From PMG-095 sp040348785 (lineage in GTDB: Bacteria; Myxococcota_A; Polyangia; Polyangiales; Polyangiaceae), in the NCBI GenBank assembly GCA_040348785.1, contig JBEQTH010000045.1:1-64000 (forward strand): a stretch of 64,000 bases of DNA. Direction: 5' to 3'. Shown in pieces: positions 35,124 to 43,744 of this stretch (position 1 is the stretch's first letter; each line of letters starts with the position of its first letter). The notes under the pieces were generated by a model, which was not told where the DNA came from, made no database searches, and saw only the letters and a list, made by a program, of their open reading frames with translations. The position numbers and the translations under genes are program-made.

Positions 35124-36532
35124 TTCTCAAGCTCGATCCCAAGAACCGTGGTGTCGTGAACCGAAGGGCTTTCCTCCGGGGAGCCGGCGCGGTCGCAGTC
35201 GGGTTGCCGTTTCTCGAAAGCTTGCCAGAGCGGTCGGCCTGGGCTGCCGACAGCCCGCCCGTCTTTACGTTCTTCATCGTGGCTCAGAACGGCCAGGTGA
35301 ATAAGAACTTTTTCCCGTCCGCCACTGGCGCGCTCACGACTGCGGGCTTGGCCGGCGCAACCGGCATGGCAACGAGCGTGCTGTCGCCGCATGCGGCGAA
35401 CCTGTTGTTCCTCAAGAACATCAATTACCCGAACGCTGGCCCCAAGAGCTGCGGGCATGCCGAAGCAAACGTTCAAACCCTGACGGGTTTGGCGCCAGCT
35501 ACCAACGGCAACACGGCCTACTCTGCGGGCCCTTCCGCCGATACGCTGATCGGTAAGACCTTGGGTGCCGACCCGCTGGCTTTGTACTCGGGTACGAAAG
35601 GCTTCATCGCCGAGCGTATCTCGTTCAAGGCTGCGGGCTCCGGGCAGGTCCGAGCCGCGGATGTGAACCCATATCTTCTCTACTCCAAGGTCGTGGGTCT
35701 GGTCGGGTCCGGCACGACCACGACTGGCGGCAGCACCCCCACGGTGGACCCGGTCGCGCAGGCACTTGCCAACCGGCGCAAGAGCGTGAACGACTTGGTG
35801 CGCGGCGAGCTGACAGACCTGATGAACATGTCCGTGCTGAGCGCGGCCGACAAGGCGCGACTCGATCAGCACTTCCAAGCAATCCGCGACGTCGAAGTCA
35901 CGATGGGCAACATGACGCCCACCGGCGCTTCGTGCTCCAAGGCTGGCTTGCCGGACGACCAATACACGGCGCTGAAGACTGGCTTCCAGTTCAAGGGCGC
36001 CAACATGGAGCAGATCGTCCAGCTCCACCTGCAAATCATGGCTGTTGCGTTTGGCTGCAACTACAGCCGCGTCGCTACCCTGCAATGGGGAGACGGCACC
36101 GACGGCACGATGTACAACGTGCCGTCCAATGCGAGCCTCGGTTGGACCTTTCACCAGCTGAGCCATCGCCTCCAGTCGGATTCGCAGTCCGGGAACAACC
36201 CGACCGCCGAAATGGCACATCACGAGATCGATGGGGTGCGCATGTCCTCGCTCCTGGTCGGCCTGGATGCTTTCAAGGCGCACGGCCTGCAGGACACCGC
36301 GCAAATCATCTGGACGAACACCCTCGCCGACGGTCCGTCGCATTCCACGCACGGCGTGCCGATGATCATCTGGGGCAGCGGCGGTGGCTACCTCAAGCAG
36401 GGCGCCTTCGTCGACACTGCTGGTGTTGCGAACGCCCAAGTCCTCAACACGATCATGGCCGCCGCTACCCGCGACAAGACGACGACTGCGCCCGCCATTG
36501 GCTCCGGGCAATATGCGGGCATGAAGGCGTAG
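35120..36532 (+). CDS. DUF1552 protein with Tat signal
   Basis: 470 residues, GTG start overlapping the previous TGA (GTGA). The twin-arginine signal 'NRRAFLRGAGAVAVGLPFLES' is about 15-35. The body shows DUF1552 features: 'FFIVAQNGQVNKNFFP', 'GHAEANVQTLTG', 'QWGDGTDGTM', 'HHEIDGV' and C-terminal 'HSTHGVPMIIWGSGGGYLK'. The Tat signal implies folding, perhaps with a cofactor, before export. It works as an obligate partner of the DUF1592-type protein; function undescribed. A dead homologue is at 23741-24075. Confidence 0.9.
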   Translation: MILKLDPKNRGVVNRRAFLRGAGAVAVGLPFLESLPERSAWAADSPPVFTFFIVAQNGQVNKNFFPSATGALTTAGLAGATGMATSVLSPHAANLLFLKNINYPNAGPKSCGHAEANVQTLTGLAPATNGNTAYSAGPSADTLIGKTLGADPLALYSGTKGFIAERISFKAAGSGQVRAADVNPYLLYSKVVGLVGSGTTTTGGSTPTVDPVAQALANRRKSVNDLVRGELTDLMNMSVLSAADKARLDQHFQAIRDVEVTMGNMTPTGASCSKAGLPDDQYTALKTGFQFKGANMEQIVQLHLQIMAVAFGCNYSRVATLQWGDGTDGTMYNVPSNASLGWTFHQLSHRLQSDSQSGNNPTAEMAHHEIDGVRMSSLLVGLDAFKAHGLQDTAQIIWTNTLADGPSHSTHGVPMIIWGSGGGYLKQGAFVDTAGVANAQVLNTIMAAATRDKTTTAPAIGSGQYAGMKA

Positions 36533-36551
36533 TCACGCGGCAAAGGAACCC

Positions 36552-37739
36552 ATGAGCTCGAAACGCTTCGCGGCATTATCCTTGGTTGCCGGCCTTTCGA
36601 GCATCGCGGGTTGCGGTAGCTCGGCGTCGTCTGACGGGGTGGGTGGCGCCCCACCGACCGCAGGCGCCCAGAACAACGGTGGCAGCATCGTCGCAGGCGG
36701 TGCTCCCGCTGCTGCAGGTGTACCGAGCGTAGGGGGCACCTTCCCTGCCGGTTCGGGCTCGAGCGGTGCGCCCGGTGCTGCGGGCTCGGTTGCGGGCGGT
36801 GCAGTGGGCGTGAGCGGAGCCCCGCCAAGCGCCGGCGCGAGCAACGGCGGCAATGCCAACGGCGGTATGGCGGGCAGCAGCGTCGGGTCAGGCGGAAAAG
36901 GCGGTGCTGCTAGCACCGGGACCTGTACCGCTTCGAAGCCGGCCAGTGCCAAGGCATCCGGTAGCGGGCCGCACCAGGTCGTGATCGAGACGAACTCCGA
37001 CCCCGGCATCGAAGAAGGCACGATTTACCGCCCTTCCGACTTAGGCGGCACCGAAAAATATCCCATCTTCGTCTGGGGCGAAGGCGGTTGCTCCCTCAAC
37101 GGGCTCTCGAACTCGGCCGCGATGGCGGAGATCGCCTCGCACGGCTACTTCGTGATCGCGGACGGCACGCCGAACAACTCGAGCTCCCGCAACATGGACA
37201 GCGGGAACCCAGCCGGGATGGGCGCGCCGTTGCTCGCGTACGTGAGCTGGGCAATCGCCGAGAACGACAAGACCTGCAGCGCCTATCACCAAAGCTTGGA
37301 CACGACGAAGGTCGCAGCCAACGGATTTTCGTGCGGCGGGCTGATGGCAGAGGGCACAGCGGGAGATCCCCGCATCACGACCTGGGGCCTCAACAGTAGC
37401 GGGCTCTTCAGTGCCAATCAGCCGTTCTATAAAACGATCCACACGCCCGTGTTGATCGTTCTCGGTGGCTCGAGTGACATCGCCTACGAAAACGGCGAGC
37501 GTGACTTCGACAACATTTCGGCGCTCGGCACCCCCATCCTGCTCTTCAGCAAGAACCTCGGGCACGGTGGGGATCTGTTTGCCAAGAACGGTGGGGACTT
37601 CACCAAGATCGACTTGGCGTGGCTCAACTGGCGCCTGAAGGGCGATGAAACCGCCACCGGGAAAGGCGCCCTCGTCGGTGCAGCCTGTTCGTACTGTTCG
37701 AACAGCGCCTGGGAAGTGAAGTCGAAGAACGTACCCTGA
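36552..37739 (+). CDS. Alpha/beta-hydrolase lipoprotein
   Basis: 395 residues; AAGGAA before the ATG. Lipobox 'IAGC' (Cys about 18), then a Gly/Ala/Ser linker to about residue 125. The alpha/beta-hydrolase domain has 'FVWGEGGC' (oxyanion loop), 'GFSCGGLMAEG' (nucleophile Ser about 257), 'GGSSDIAYEN' (acid) and 'NLGHGGD' (His). It is 19 bp downstream of the DUF1552 gene and so in the same operon, which may link that pair to ester or polysaccharide breakdown. Substrate not identifiable. Confidence 0.82.
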   Translation: MSSKRFAALSLVAGLSSIAGCGSSASSDGVGGAPPTAGAQNNGGSIVAGGAPAAAGVPSVGGTFPAGSGSSGAPGAAGSVAGGAVGVSGAPPSAGASNGGNANGGMAGSSVGSGGKGGAASTGTCTASKPASAKASGSGPHQVVIETNSDPGIEEGTIYRPSDLGGTEKYPIFVWGEGGCSLNGLSNSAAMAEIASHGYFVIADGTPNNSSSRNMDSGNPAGMGAPLLAYVSWAIAENDKTCSAYHQSLDTTKVAANGFSCGGLMAEGTAGDPRITTWGLNSSGLFSANQPFYKTIHTPVLIVLGGSSDIAYENGERDFDNISALGTPILLFSKNLGHGGDLFAKNGGDFTKIDLAWLNWRLKGDETATGKGALVGAACSYCSNSAWEVKSKNVP

Positions 37740-37749
37740 GGCGAGCCGC

Positions 37750-38889
37750 CTACGGGCGCCGGCGACGCAGCCGAGCAGCACTGATCGAGACTGCGAGCAA
37801 GACGACGCCAGCGGGAAGCTCACCCGGCGCGGTGCCGCGAGAGCCCGCCTGTGTGCAACCGCAGCCGGGCGATGTCTCCGCGCTGCTCGTGCCTGCGGCT
37901 CCACTGATTGCGGCTGCGCCGCTCGCTCCCGGCGCCGTGCCCGCGGCGCTCGTCGAGCCCGCATTGCCGGAAGGAGCCCCGCCACTTGCATCGCTCCCGC
38001 CCGATACGCCCGAGCCAGCGGTCGAAGACGTGCCGGCCGTTGCCGCGCCACTGACGCCGCCTGCACCAGCTCCCATCGATCCCGATCCGCCGCCACTCGA
38101 GCCGCTGTCGCCGGGCATTGCACCACCAGGTCCGGTGGCGTTGTCTGCCGTGAGTGAGAGCACCGCGTAGCCGGAGACCAAGCTCACGTTGTTGGGATCG
38201 TGCGTCGATAGGTTCTTGGGTGACCCCCAACTGCCGGTCAGGAAGCTGCTCGGAACGGCTTGGCCGCTGAAATCCTCACGCCACATCGCCGCGCCGAAGG
38301 CGCCGTTGCTGTACGGCGAGAATTGGACCCAATCGATGAACTGATGAACGGGAAGGATGCTCGGGTTGAAGGTGCCGCCGAACGAAGCATCCCCGGGCCA
38401 GACGTTGAAATGGATCTGCATCCCGTTCGGCGCGTTGTCAGCGTAGGCCTTGGCGACGGCGCCCGTTTCTCGACGGATCTCGGCGCCGTCCACGAACCAG
38501 GCGATGGACTCGGGCAACCACTCGTACGCGTACACGTGATACGAGTTGCACAGGTCCGCGGCGAGCGTCTCTTTCCGGCTGTGATCGCCGACGGGGTTGC
38601 CGTACAGGGCGTTGGTCTGGAGGTGACAGTCCGCGCCGAGCTTTTCGAAATCGAGCTCGTTCCAGAACGTCCCTGTCTGCTCAGAGCCATCCTTCCAGAG
38701 GAAGAACGAGCTGATGACCCCATCCCCGGCCGCGAACTTCAAGCGCGCCTCGAAACGGCCGTAGCCATTCGCCGCCGAGGTGTAGAGCTCTGCGCTCGCC
38801 GTCGCCCCCGCCGGGCGCGGCATTAGAACAGTAGCGATAAACGCGGCCGAAACGACGCTGAACCAGGTGTTACGGGGTCTTGCGCTCAT
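37750..38889 (-). CDS. GH16-family glycosidase with MYXO-CTERM tail
   Basis: 379 residues from ATG 38889; an in-frame ATG at 38991 would add 34 residues before the signal peptide. The concanavalin-like domain has 'YGRFEARLKF' and the GH16 catalytic core 'WNELDFEKLG' (ExDxxE with both Glu). Then 'YHVYAYEWLPESIAWFVDG' and 'MQIHFNVWPGD'. After a Gly/Ser linker the tail 'GCGCTQAG', hydrophobic helix and 'RRRR' mark MYXO-CTERM sorting. It should cleave beta-glucan- or galactan-type polymers at the surface. An AraC regulator gene lies just upstream. Confidence 0.88.
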   Translation of the reverse strand: MSARPRNTWFSVVSAAFIATVLMPRPAGATASAELYTSAANGYGRFEARLKFAAGDGVISSFFLWKDGSEQTGTFWNELDFEKLGADCHLQTNALYGNPVGDHSRKETLAADLCNSYHVYAYEWLPESIAWFVDGAEIRRETGAVAKAYADNAPNGMQIHFNVWPGDASFGGTFNPSILPVHQFIDWVQFSPYSNGAFGAAMWREDFSGQAVPSSFLTGSWGSPKNLSTHDPNNVSLVSGYAVLSLTADNATGPGGAMPGDSGSSGGGSGSMGAGAGGVSGAATAGTSSTAGSGVSGGSDASGGAPSGNAGSTSAAGTAPGASGAAAISGAAGTSSAETSPGCGCTQAGSRGTAPGELPAGVVLLAVSISAARLRRRRP

Positions 38890-38991
38890 GGGACATCCGA
38901 GATCGTCTACCCATCCCATGTAGCCAACGGGCCGAGCAGGGTCTTCGCATTCCTTGGGAAACACGAACGCCCCACGATGCGCTGATTTCAC

Positions 38992-39828
38992 TCAGGGGTC
39001 GTAGGCCGCCTGCATGAGCTGGCGTTGCCCGTTGGCCAGGAACTCCCGTGGGCCGCAGCCCAGCTCGGCCTGAAACGTGCGGTGGCATTGCGAATAGGAG
39101 CCAAAACCGGAACGTTCGGCCGAGACCAACAAGTTGTCCTGCCCCCCGTCTACCAGGGCAATGAAGCGCAGCAGCCGCAAGCGCGCACGGTACTGCACGA
39201 GCTTGATTCCGACGTCGCGATGAAAGTAGCGGCTCACTTCGGAAGGGTCGGCGCGGAGCTGTTTTGCAAGCAGCGCTAGGCCCAGGTTGGGCGCTTCGGT
39301 GACTGCGGACAAGGCACGCCGCGTGAGGACGTGCATCGCGTGCCCTTCCCCGCTCGCATACTTTCGCCGAAGCCAGTGCGCGTGGTCCCACAGCTCGGCG
39401 CCTGGCTGATCAACCCCTTCACGATCCACGATGGACGCGGCGCGTGCCGACAGCGCTTCGAAGTCACTCGGGGTGAGCCGAAGGTGGCACGGCAACGCGG
39501 CGCTCTCTTGCTCGGCGGCCAGAACCTGCGCGGAATAGCTTGCGTCGAGGCCGAACGCATACAAATACAGATCGGGCGAGGCTTCGAGGATCACGTGATC
39601 CTGCCCAGACGGGAAGCTCAATAGGTCCCCCGCGGATGCGTGCACGGTGGCTCGACCGATCCCGAATACAGCCGTGCCGCGAGCAATCAGGTTCATCTCC
39701 GGTTCGGCGTGAAAGTGGCGCGGGCGCCGCCCCCAGTAAACGGGTGTGTACTTCCAGACCAAAGCTCGTGCGCCCGATTGAGGAGGCAGAAAACTTTGGT
39801 GAAGCACTAGCCGAGTCACGTCAGCCAT
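38992..39828 (-). CDS. AraC-family transcriptional regulator
   Basis: 278 residues. The N-terminal cupin-like sensor (about 25-110: 'FHAEPEMNLIARGTAVF', 'DLLSFPSGQDHVIL') resembles sugar-binding AraC sensors; the C-terminal double HTH (about 175-270) includes 'EVSRYFHRDVGIKLVQYR' and 'RSGFGSYSQCHRTFQAELG'. It sits 102 bp upstream of the GH16 gene and 62 bp downstream of the GH27 gene, all on the minus strand, so it probably controls one or both in response to a released sugar. Confidence 0.9.
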   Translation of the reverse strand: MADVTRLVLHQSFLPPQSGARALVWKYTPVYWGRRPRHFHAEPEMNLIARGTAVFGIGRATVHASAGDLLSFPSGQDHVILEASPDLYLYAFGLDASYSAQVLAAEQESAALPCHLRLTPSDFEALSARAASIVDREGVDQPGAELWDHAHWLRRKYASGEGHAMHVLTRRALSAVTEAPNLGLALLAKQLRADPSEVSRYFHRDVGIKLVQYRARLRLLRFIALVDGGQDNLLVSAERSGFGSYSQCHRTFQAELGCGPREFLANGQRQLMQAAYDP

Positions 39829-39890
39829 GGCTGAAAGCTAGCTCACGTCGCGGCCTCGAGCGAGGCCAGCGCGAGCATTTGCCGAACGGT

Positions 39891-41453
39891 TCACGGGCTG
39901 CTGACGACTTTCAGCAGCACGACGCTGTGGCTCGGCACGTTGCTCGCCGTGTAAGAGCCAGTCGAAGGACCGAGATCTTTCGCGGCCCAAAGGTCACGCA
40001 CGGTGGCAGCGCCCGCGGGCAGGCCGAGCTGGCTCCACTGCACGGTGATGGATGCCGCAGCCCCGCTGCGATTGAACAAGGCGACGGCTCGAGTGTTGGT
40101 CCCGGACATCGTCTTGGACCACACCTCCAGGTCCGTTCCTGGAGTAGCGACGACGCGGCCTTGCTGGCCGAGAGGATCTTGGTCGACCGCGATCACTTCG
40201 GCGTTGGTCAGCGTGGCCTTGGTGGCCGCGCTCATCTTGGTCAGGTCGTTGCCGGTGATGAGCGGCGCGGCCATGATCGCCCACATGCTGAAATGAGCGC
40301 GGCCTTCGGTATCGTTCAAGCCGTTGCCGACCTCCAGCATATCCGGGTCGTTCCAGTGCCCCGGCCCCGCTCCGGTATACTGATTCTTGTTCGCGTCGAT
40401 GAGCCGAATCACCTCACTCCACTTGGCGGAGATGTCGAACCCGATTCGCCACATGTTGGCGACCGCGGGCAAGTTGAGCGAGCAGTTGGTCGGCGTGCAA
40501 AACGGCCCTTGGTCACCGGGATTGATGCTGTAAAAGATCGGACGCCCCGTCGCTTTGAGCGCGTCGCGCATCACGGCGAACGCACTCAGTTGACCTTGGC
40601 ACTTGTCGTACTTCAGGTAATCGATCCCCCACGAGGCGAAGGTTTGGGCATCGCTGGTTTCGTGTCCGACGCTGCCCACGCCAGGGGTGTAGCCACCGTA
40701 CAGGCCGGCGCAGGTTTTTGTGTTGGGCGTCTCGTAGATGCCGATTTTGAGGCCCTTGCCGTGGATGTATTCGGCGAGCGCCGGGATACCGGAGGGGAAC
40801 TTGCTCGCGCTCCACTTCAGCTTGCCGCTCGAATCGCGGCCGTCCATCCAGCAATCGTCGAGGTTGACGTACTCGTACCCGACGGCTTTCATGCCCGTCG
40901 TCACGAACGCGTCCGCCATGTTCTTGACGACGGTCTCGTTCAGCCCGTTGCAGTTGTAGGCGTTCCACGAGTTCCAGCCCATGGGCGGCGTCGCGCCGAG
41001 CACGGCCGAGCCGGCCCCGCCGCCTGCCCCGCCGGCCCCCGCCGCTCCGCCTGCGTGCGAGCCGCCCGCACCGCCCGCGCCGCCGCTCATCCCGCCTCCG
41101 GCGCTCGCGCCTGCGTTGCTTGCAACCGAGCCAGCCGCTCCCGCGGTGGCGTTGACTCCACCGGTTCCGGACATGCCGTCAGAACCGGGCGTGCCGCCCC
41201 CCGCGCTCGATCCGGCCGAGCTCGTGCCGGCGCTCGGCGCAGTGTTACCGCCAACCCCGATTGCGCCGCCCTTGTCAGAACCGGCCCCGCTCGAGCCGCC
41301 CCCCGAATCAGACGGCGGACCCGCGCTTTCCGAGCAACCCAACGCCAGGAGCGCAGCGGCGAGCAACACGCGATGGCGCCGATTGTTCAAGGGACGATTG
41401 ACCGGCACCGGGAACCTGGGACCGGAACCGAGCTCGAGCCTGACTAGGGACAT
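39891..41453 (-). CDS. GH27 alpha-galactosidase lipoprotein
   Basis: 520 residues from ATG 41453 (a GTG in frame about 15 residues further on is possible). Lipobox 'LALGC' (Cys about 40), Gly/Ala/Ser linker to about 150. GH27 motifs: 'PPMGWNSWNAYNC', 'YVNLDDCWM', nucleophile Asp in 'YLKYDKC', acid/base Asp in 'WRIGFDISAKW', and a C-terminal Greek-key beta domain. It releases alpha-galactose, for example from galactomannan or arabinogalactan side chains. An upstream open frame reaching 41957 antisense to the barrel gene is not coding. Confidence 0.9.
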   Translation of the reverse strand: MSLVRLELGSGPRFPVPVNRPLNNRRHRVLLAAALLALGCSESAGPPSDSGGGSSGAGSDKGGAIGVGGNTAPSAGTSSAGSSAGGGTPGSDGMSGTGGVNATAGAAGSVASNAGASAGGGMSGGAGGAGGSHAGGAAGAGGAGGGAGSAVLGATPPMGWNSWNAYNCNGLNETVVKNMADAFVTTGMKAVGYEYVNLDDCWMDGRDSSGKLKWSASKFPSGIPALAEYIHGKGLKIGIYETPNTKTCAGLYGGYTPGVGSVGHETSDAQTFASWGIDYLKYDKCQGQLSAFAVMRDALKATGRPIFYSINPGDQGPFCTPTNCSLNLPAVANMWRIGFDISAKWSEVIRLIDANKNQYTGAGPGHWNDPDMLEVGNGLNDTEGRAHFSMWAIMAAPLITGNDLTKMSAATKATLTNAEVIAVDQDPLGQQGRVVATPGTDLEVWSKTMSGTNTRAVALFNRSGAAASITVQWSQLGLPAGAATVRDLWAAKDLGPSTGSYTASNVPSHSVVLLKVVSSP

Positions 41454-41571
41454 CTTGGTTACAACGCAGTGTCGAGCGAAGCCGTTCTCCGTCGCCCAAT
41501 CCACGCGCCCACCGGCCCCCCCCGGGGGCGCTCGTGTAGGCGCATGGACGCGCGAGGCTCTGAACGGCGAC

Positions 41572-42090
41572 TCAGAAGAAGAAGTAAGTGACCCCAAACG
41601 ACGCACCAACCTGGCCGCCGATGAGCCCGCTGTTGTTGTTGTTTGCAAACACCGCCCCGACACCAGCGCTGGCAGACAGAGCGACGTTCGGGACCACGAA
41701 GGCACGGATTTGGGCCGCGCCCTCCAAATGAACCGGGTTGGACGAAACTCTGCCCTGCGGGCCATCTCCGTCGGGATCGTGCGTGACGTGAACCAAGCCG
41801 ATGCCCGGGCCCAGCGAGAAATCCGCCGATTGGCTGCGGTGCACCGGGAAGAAGAGCCGCCCAGCCACGGCCAGGGACGAATCGTTGTGCTGGAACGAGC
41901 CGCCGAGCAAGGCATCGACGTGAAAGACTTCCGCGTCGTAAACGAAGGTGCCGCCAACGATACCGGTCATCGTTGCTTCTGCGCCAACGCCGAAACCGCG
42001 CGCCGCGGGCGCGGTTTGAGCCGCTGCCGTTCCAGAGACGAGCAGCGTGAGAGTTGCGAGTGGAAGGATGTGTTTGATCGAGGTTCGCAT
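41572..42090 (-). CDS. Small outer-membrane beta-barrel protein
   Basis: 172 residues. Signal peptide to 'GTAAAQ'. The mature part has eight or so short amphipathic strands with Gly turns and ends 'GVTYFFF' with terminal Phe, the OMP insertion signal. Size fits an OmpA/OmpX-like eight-stranded barrel. No enzyme motif. Gap of 118 bp to the GH27 gene. Role unknown. Confidence 0.75.
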   Translation of the reverse strand: MRTSIKHILPLATLTLLVSGTAAAQTAPAARGFGVGAEATMTGIVGGTFVYDAEVFHVDALLGGSFQHNDSSLAVAGRLFFPVHRSQSADFSLGPGIGLVHVTHDPDGDGPQGRVSSNPVHLEGAAQIRAFVVPNVALSASAGVGAVFANNNNSGLIGGQVGASFGVTYFFF

Positions 42091-42211
42091 GGGACGAGTC
42101 TAATGACGCGCCCGACGTCGAATCAATCGTCACGTCCGTATGAACCAGGGTGAAACCGGAACCAGTCTCAGATTGACCCAAAACGAGGTGAGGCGTCGCC
42201 CCTTTGCGCTA

Positions 42212-42313
42212 CACCCCGAGGGGTGAACCAGCGCAGGACAATTGCGACGGCACCGTAGTAACGCCGAGTCGATCCGCTGACTGCAACAACACCAATATTT
42301 TCTGACGGAAAAT
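42212..42313. promoter_or_regulatory. Inverted repeats upstream of the GH10 gene
   Basis: CACCCC-ga-GGGGTG (42212-42225) and ATTTTC-tgacg-GAAAAT (42297-42313) lie in the 319-bp divergent gap between the barrel gene (-) and the GH10 gene (+). Both are perfect 6-bp dyads. They may be operators; no regulator is assigned. Confidence 0.3.
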
Positions 42314-42409
42314 CGACGCCATCGCCACTGCGTTGTGGAAGTGCTCGAACAACGTGCCGCCATCGACGAGTAGTAGACGGCCGAAGCCTCTTCGAGCGTG
42401 GAGACACTC

Positions 42410-43678
42410 GTGCGCAAGACGAAGTTTGAAATGCTTACATTCGTTGCAGGCCTATCGCTGATTGGTTGCGGCGCATCCGACAACGGCGGCGGTGACGGCA
42501 GCGCCGCCGGTTATGAGAATATCGGCGGCTACGTGAGCAGCGCGGGCGCCAACACTGCAGGCGCTAGTGGAGGGCTTGCGGCGGGTGGTGCTGGTGCCTC
42601 CGCGGGTGGGGCTGCTCCGAGCGCAGGCGCTGCCGGCGCTAGCGCAGGCGCCGAAGCTGGTGGCAGCGGCGGACTTGTCAGCGGCGGAGGAGGCGGAGCC
42701 ATTCAAGGTGGCGCAGGCGGCGCGAGCCACGCAGGCGCAGGCGGTGCGAGCCACGGAGGAACCGGGGGCGCAAGCGGAGGCTCAGCCGGCGCAGGCGGAG
42801 CGAACACGGTGGGTAAGTTCTTCGGCAACATCACCACCGGTAACTCGATCGACACTGGCGGCATGAAGTTCTCCAAATACTGGGATCAGATCACGCCGGA
42901 GAACGCGGGTAAATGGGGCTCCGTGCAGTCGTCCCCCACGAGCGCGTTCAACTGGTCATCGCTCGATGCGATCTACGCATACACGGAGACCAACCACATC
43001 ATTTTCAAGCAGCACAATTTCGTGTGGGGCTCGCAGCAGCCGAGCGGAACGCCGACGCTCGCCCAGGTCGAAAACTGGATCAAATCCTTCTGTGACCGTT
43101 ACCCGAACACGAAACTGATCGATGTAGTGAACGAGCCACCGCCCCACACGACCCCCAGCTACACGGCGAACCTAGGCGCGGGTGAGACAGGCACGTATGG
43201 CTGGATCACCAAGGCGTTCAAGCTCGCTCGGCAGCATTGCGGCAACGCGATCCTCATCTTGAACGACTACAACAACATCGAGTATTCGGATCAAGAGAGC
43301 CACTTCATCGATATCGTGAAACAGATCAAGTCGGGCGGCGCGCCAATCGATGCGGTGGGAGCGCAAGCTCACGGCTTGCGGACGATGTCGGCTTCACAGC
43401 TGCAAACCAACCTGAACACGATGGCCACCCAGACCGGGCTGCCGATCTACATCACCGAGTACGACATCGGCGAAGCGAACGACGCGACCCAGCTTGCCAC
43501 GTACCAAGCGCAGATCCCGATCTTCCGGAACACGGCCGCTGTCCACGGCGTCACCATTTGGGGTTGGATCGACGGCAAGACCTGGGTCGCCAACACCGGT
43601 CTGGTCAAGGGAACGACACCCCGGTCCGCAATGACTTGGCTCATGAATCAACTCGGGCGTCCCGTTCCGCCCAACTGA
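42410..43678 (+). CDS. GH10 endo-beta-1,4-xylanase lipoprotein
   Basis: 422 residues. GTG 42410 is preferred because GGAG lies 6 nt upstream and it leaves a basic N-terminus before lipobox 'LIGC'. Gly/Ala-rich linker to about residue 135. GH10 domain: 'ITPENAGKWGSVQ', 'FKQHNFVWGSQQP', acid/base Glu in 'IDVVNEPPP', 'VGAQAHGL', nucleophile Glu in 'IYITEYDIG' and 'HGVTIWGWID'. It cleaves the xylan backbone. With GH54, GH30, GH39 and CE1 proteins nearby this gives a full arabinoxylan set, all surface-anchored. Confidence 0.93.
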   Translation: MRKTKFEMLTFVAGLSLIGCGASDNGGGDGSAAGYENIGGYVSSAGANTAGASGGLAAGGAGASAGGAAPSAGAAGASAGAEAGGSGGLVSGGGGGAIQGGAGGASHAGAGGASHGGTGGASGGSAGAGGANTVGKFFGNITTGNSIDTGGMKFSKYWDQITPENAGKWGSVQSSPTSAFNWSSLDAIYAYTETNHIIFKQHNFVWGSQQPSGTPTLAQVENWIKSFCDRYPNTKLIDVVNEPPPHTTPSYTANLGAGETGTYGWITKAFKLARQHCGNAILILNDYNNIEYSDQESHFIDIVKQIKSGGAPIDAVGAQAHGLRTMSASQLQTNLNTMATQTGLPIYITEYDIGEANDATQLATYQAQIPIFRNTAAVHGVTIWGWIDGKTWVANTGLVKGTTPRSAMTWLMNQLGRPVPPN

Positions 43679-43701
43679 ACGCGCCAACCCCGAAGCGTGA
43701 A

Positions 43702-43729
43702 GGTCGCAGCGTACTCCGACGCTGCGACC
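43702..43729. terminator. Bidirectional hairpin between convergent genes
   Basis: Perfect 10-bp stem GGTCGCAGCG (43702-43711) / CGCTGCGACC (43720-43729), 8-nt loop, in the 66-bp gap between the convergent GH10 and beta-propeller genes. Position and stability favour a terminator for both, although no T-run follows. Confidence 0.6.
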
Positions 43730-43744
43730 GAAGGCTCGCCCGAG

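Noticed and set aside
33312..36511. Two long antisense open frames (507 and 520 codons) opposite the DUF1592 and DUF1552 genes
   Set aside because: Same codon-bias shadow; translated sequence has no motifs and the sense genes are certain.
41454..41957. N-terminal extension of the GH27 gene upstream of 41453
   Set aside because: It would run antisense through the barrel gene and place 168 residues before a perfect lipoprotein signal.
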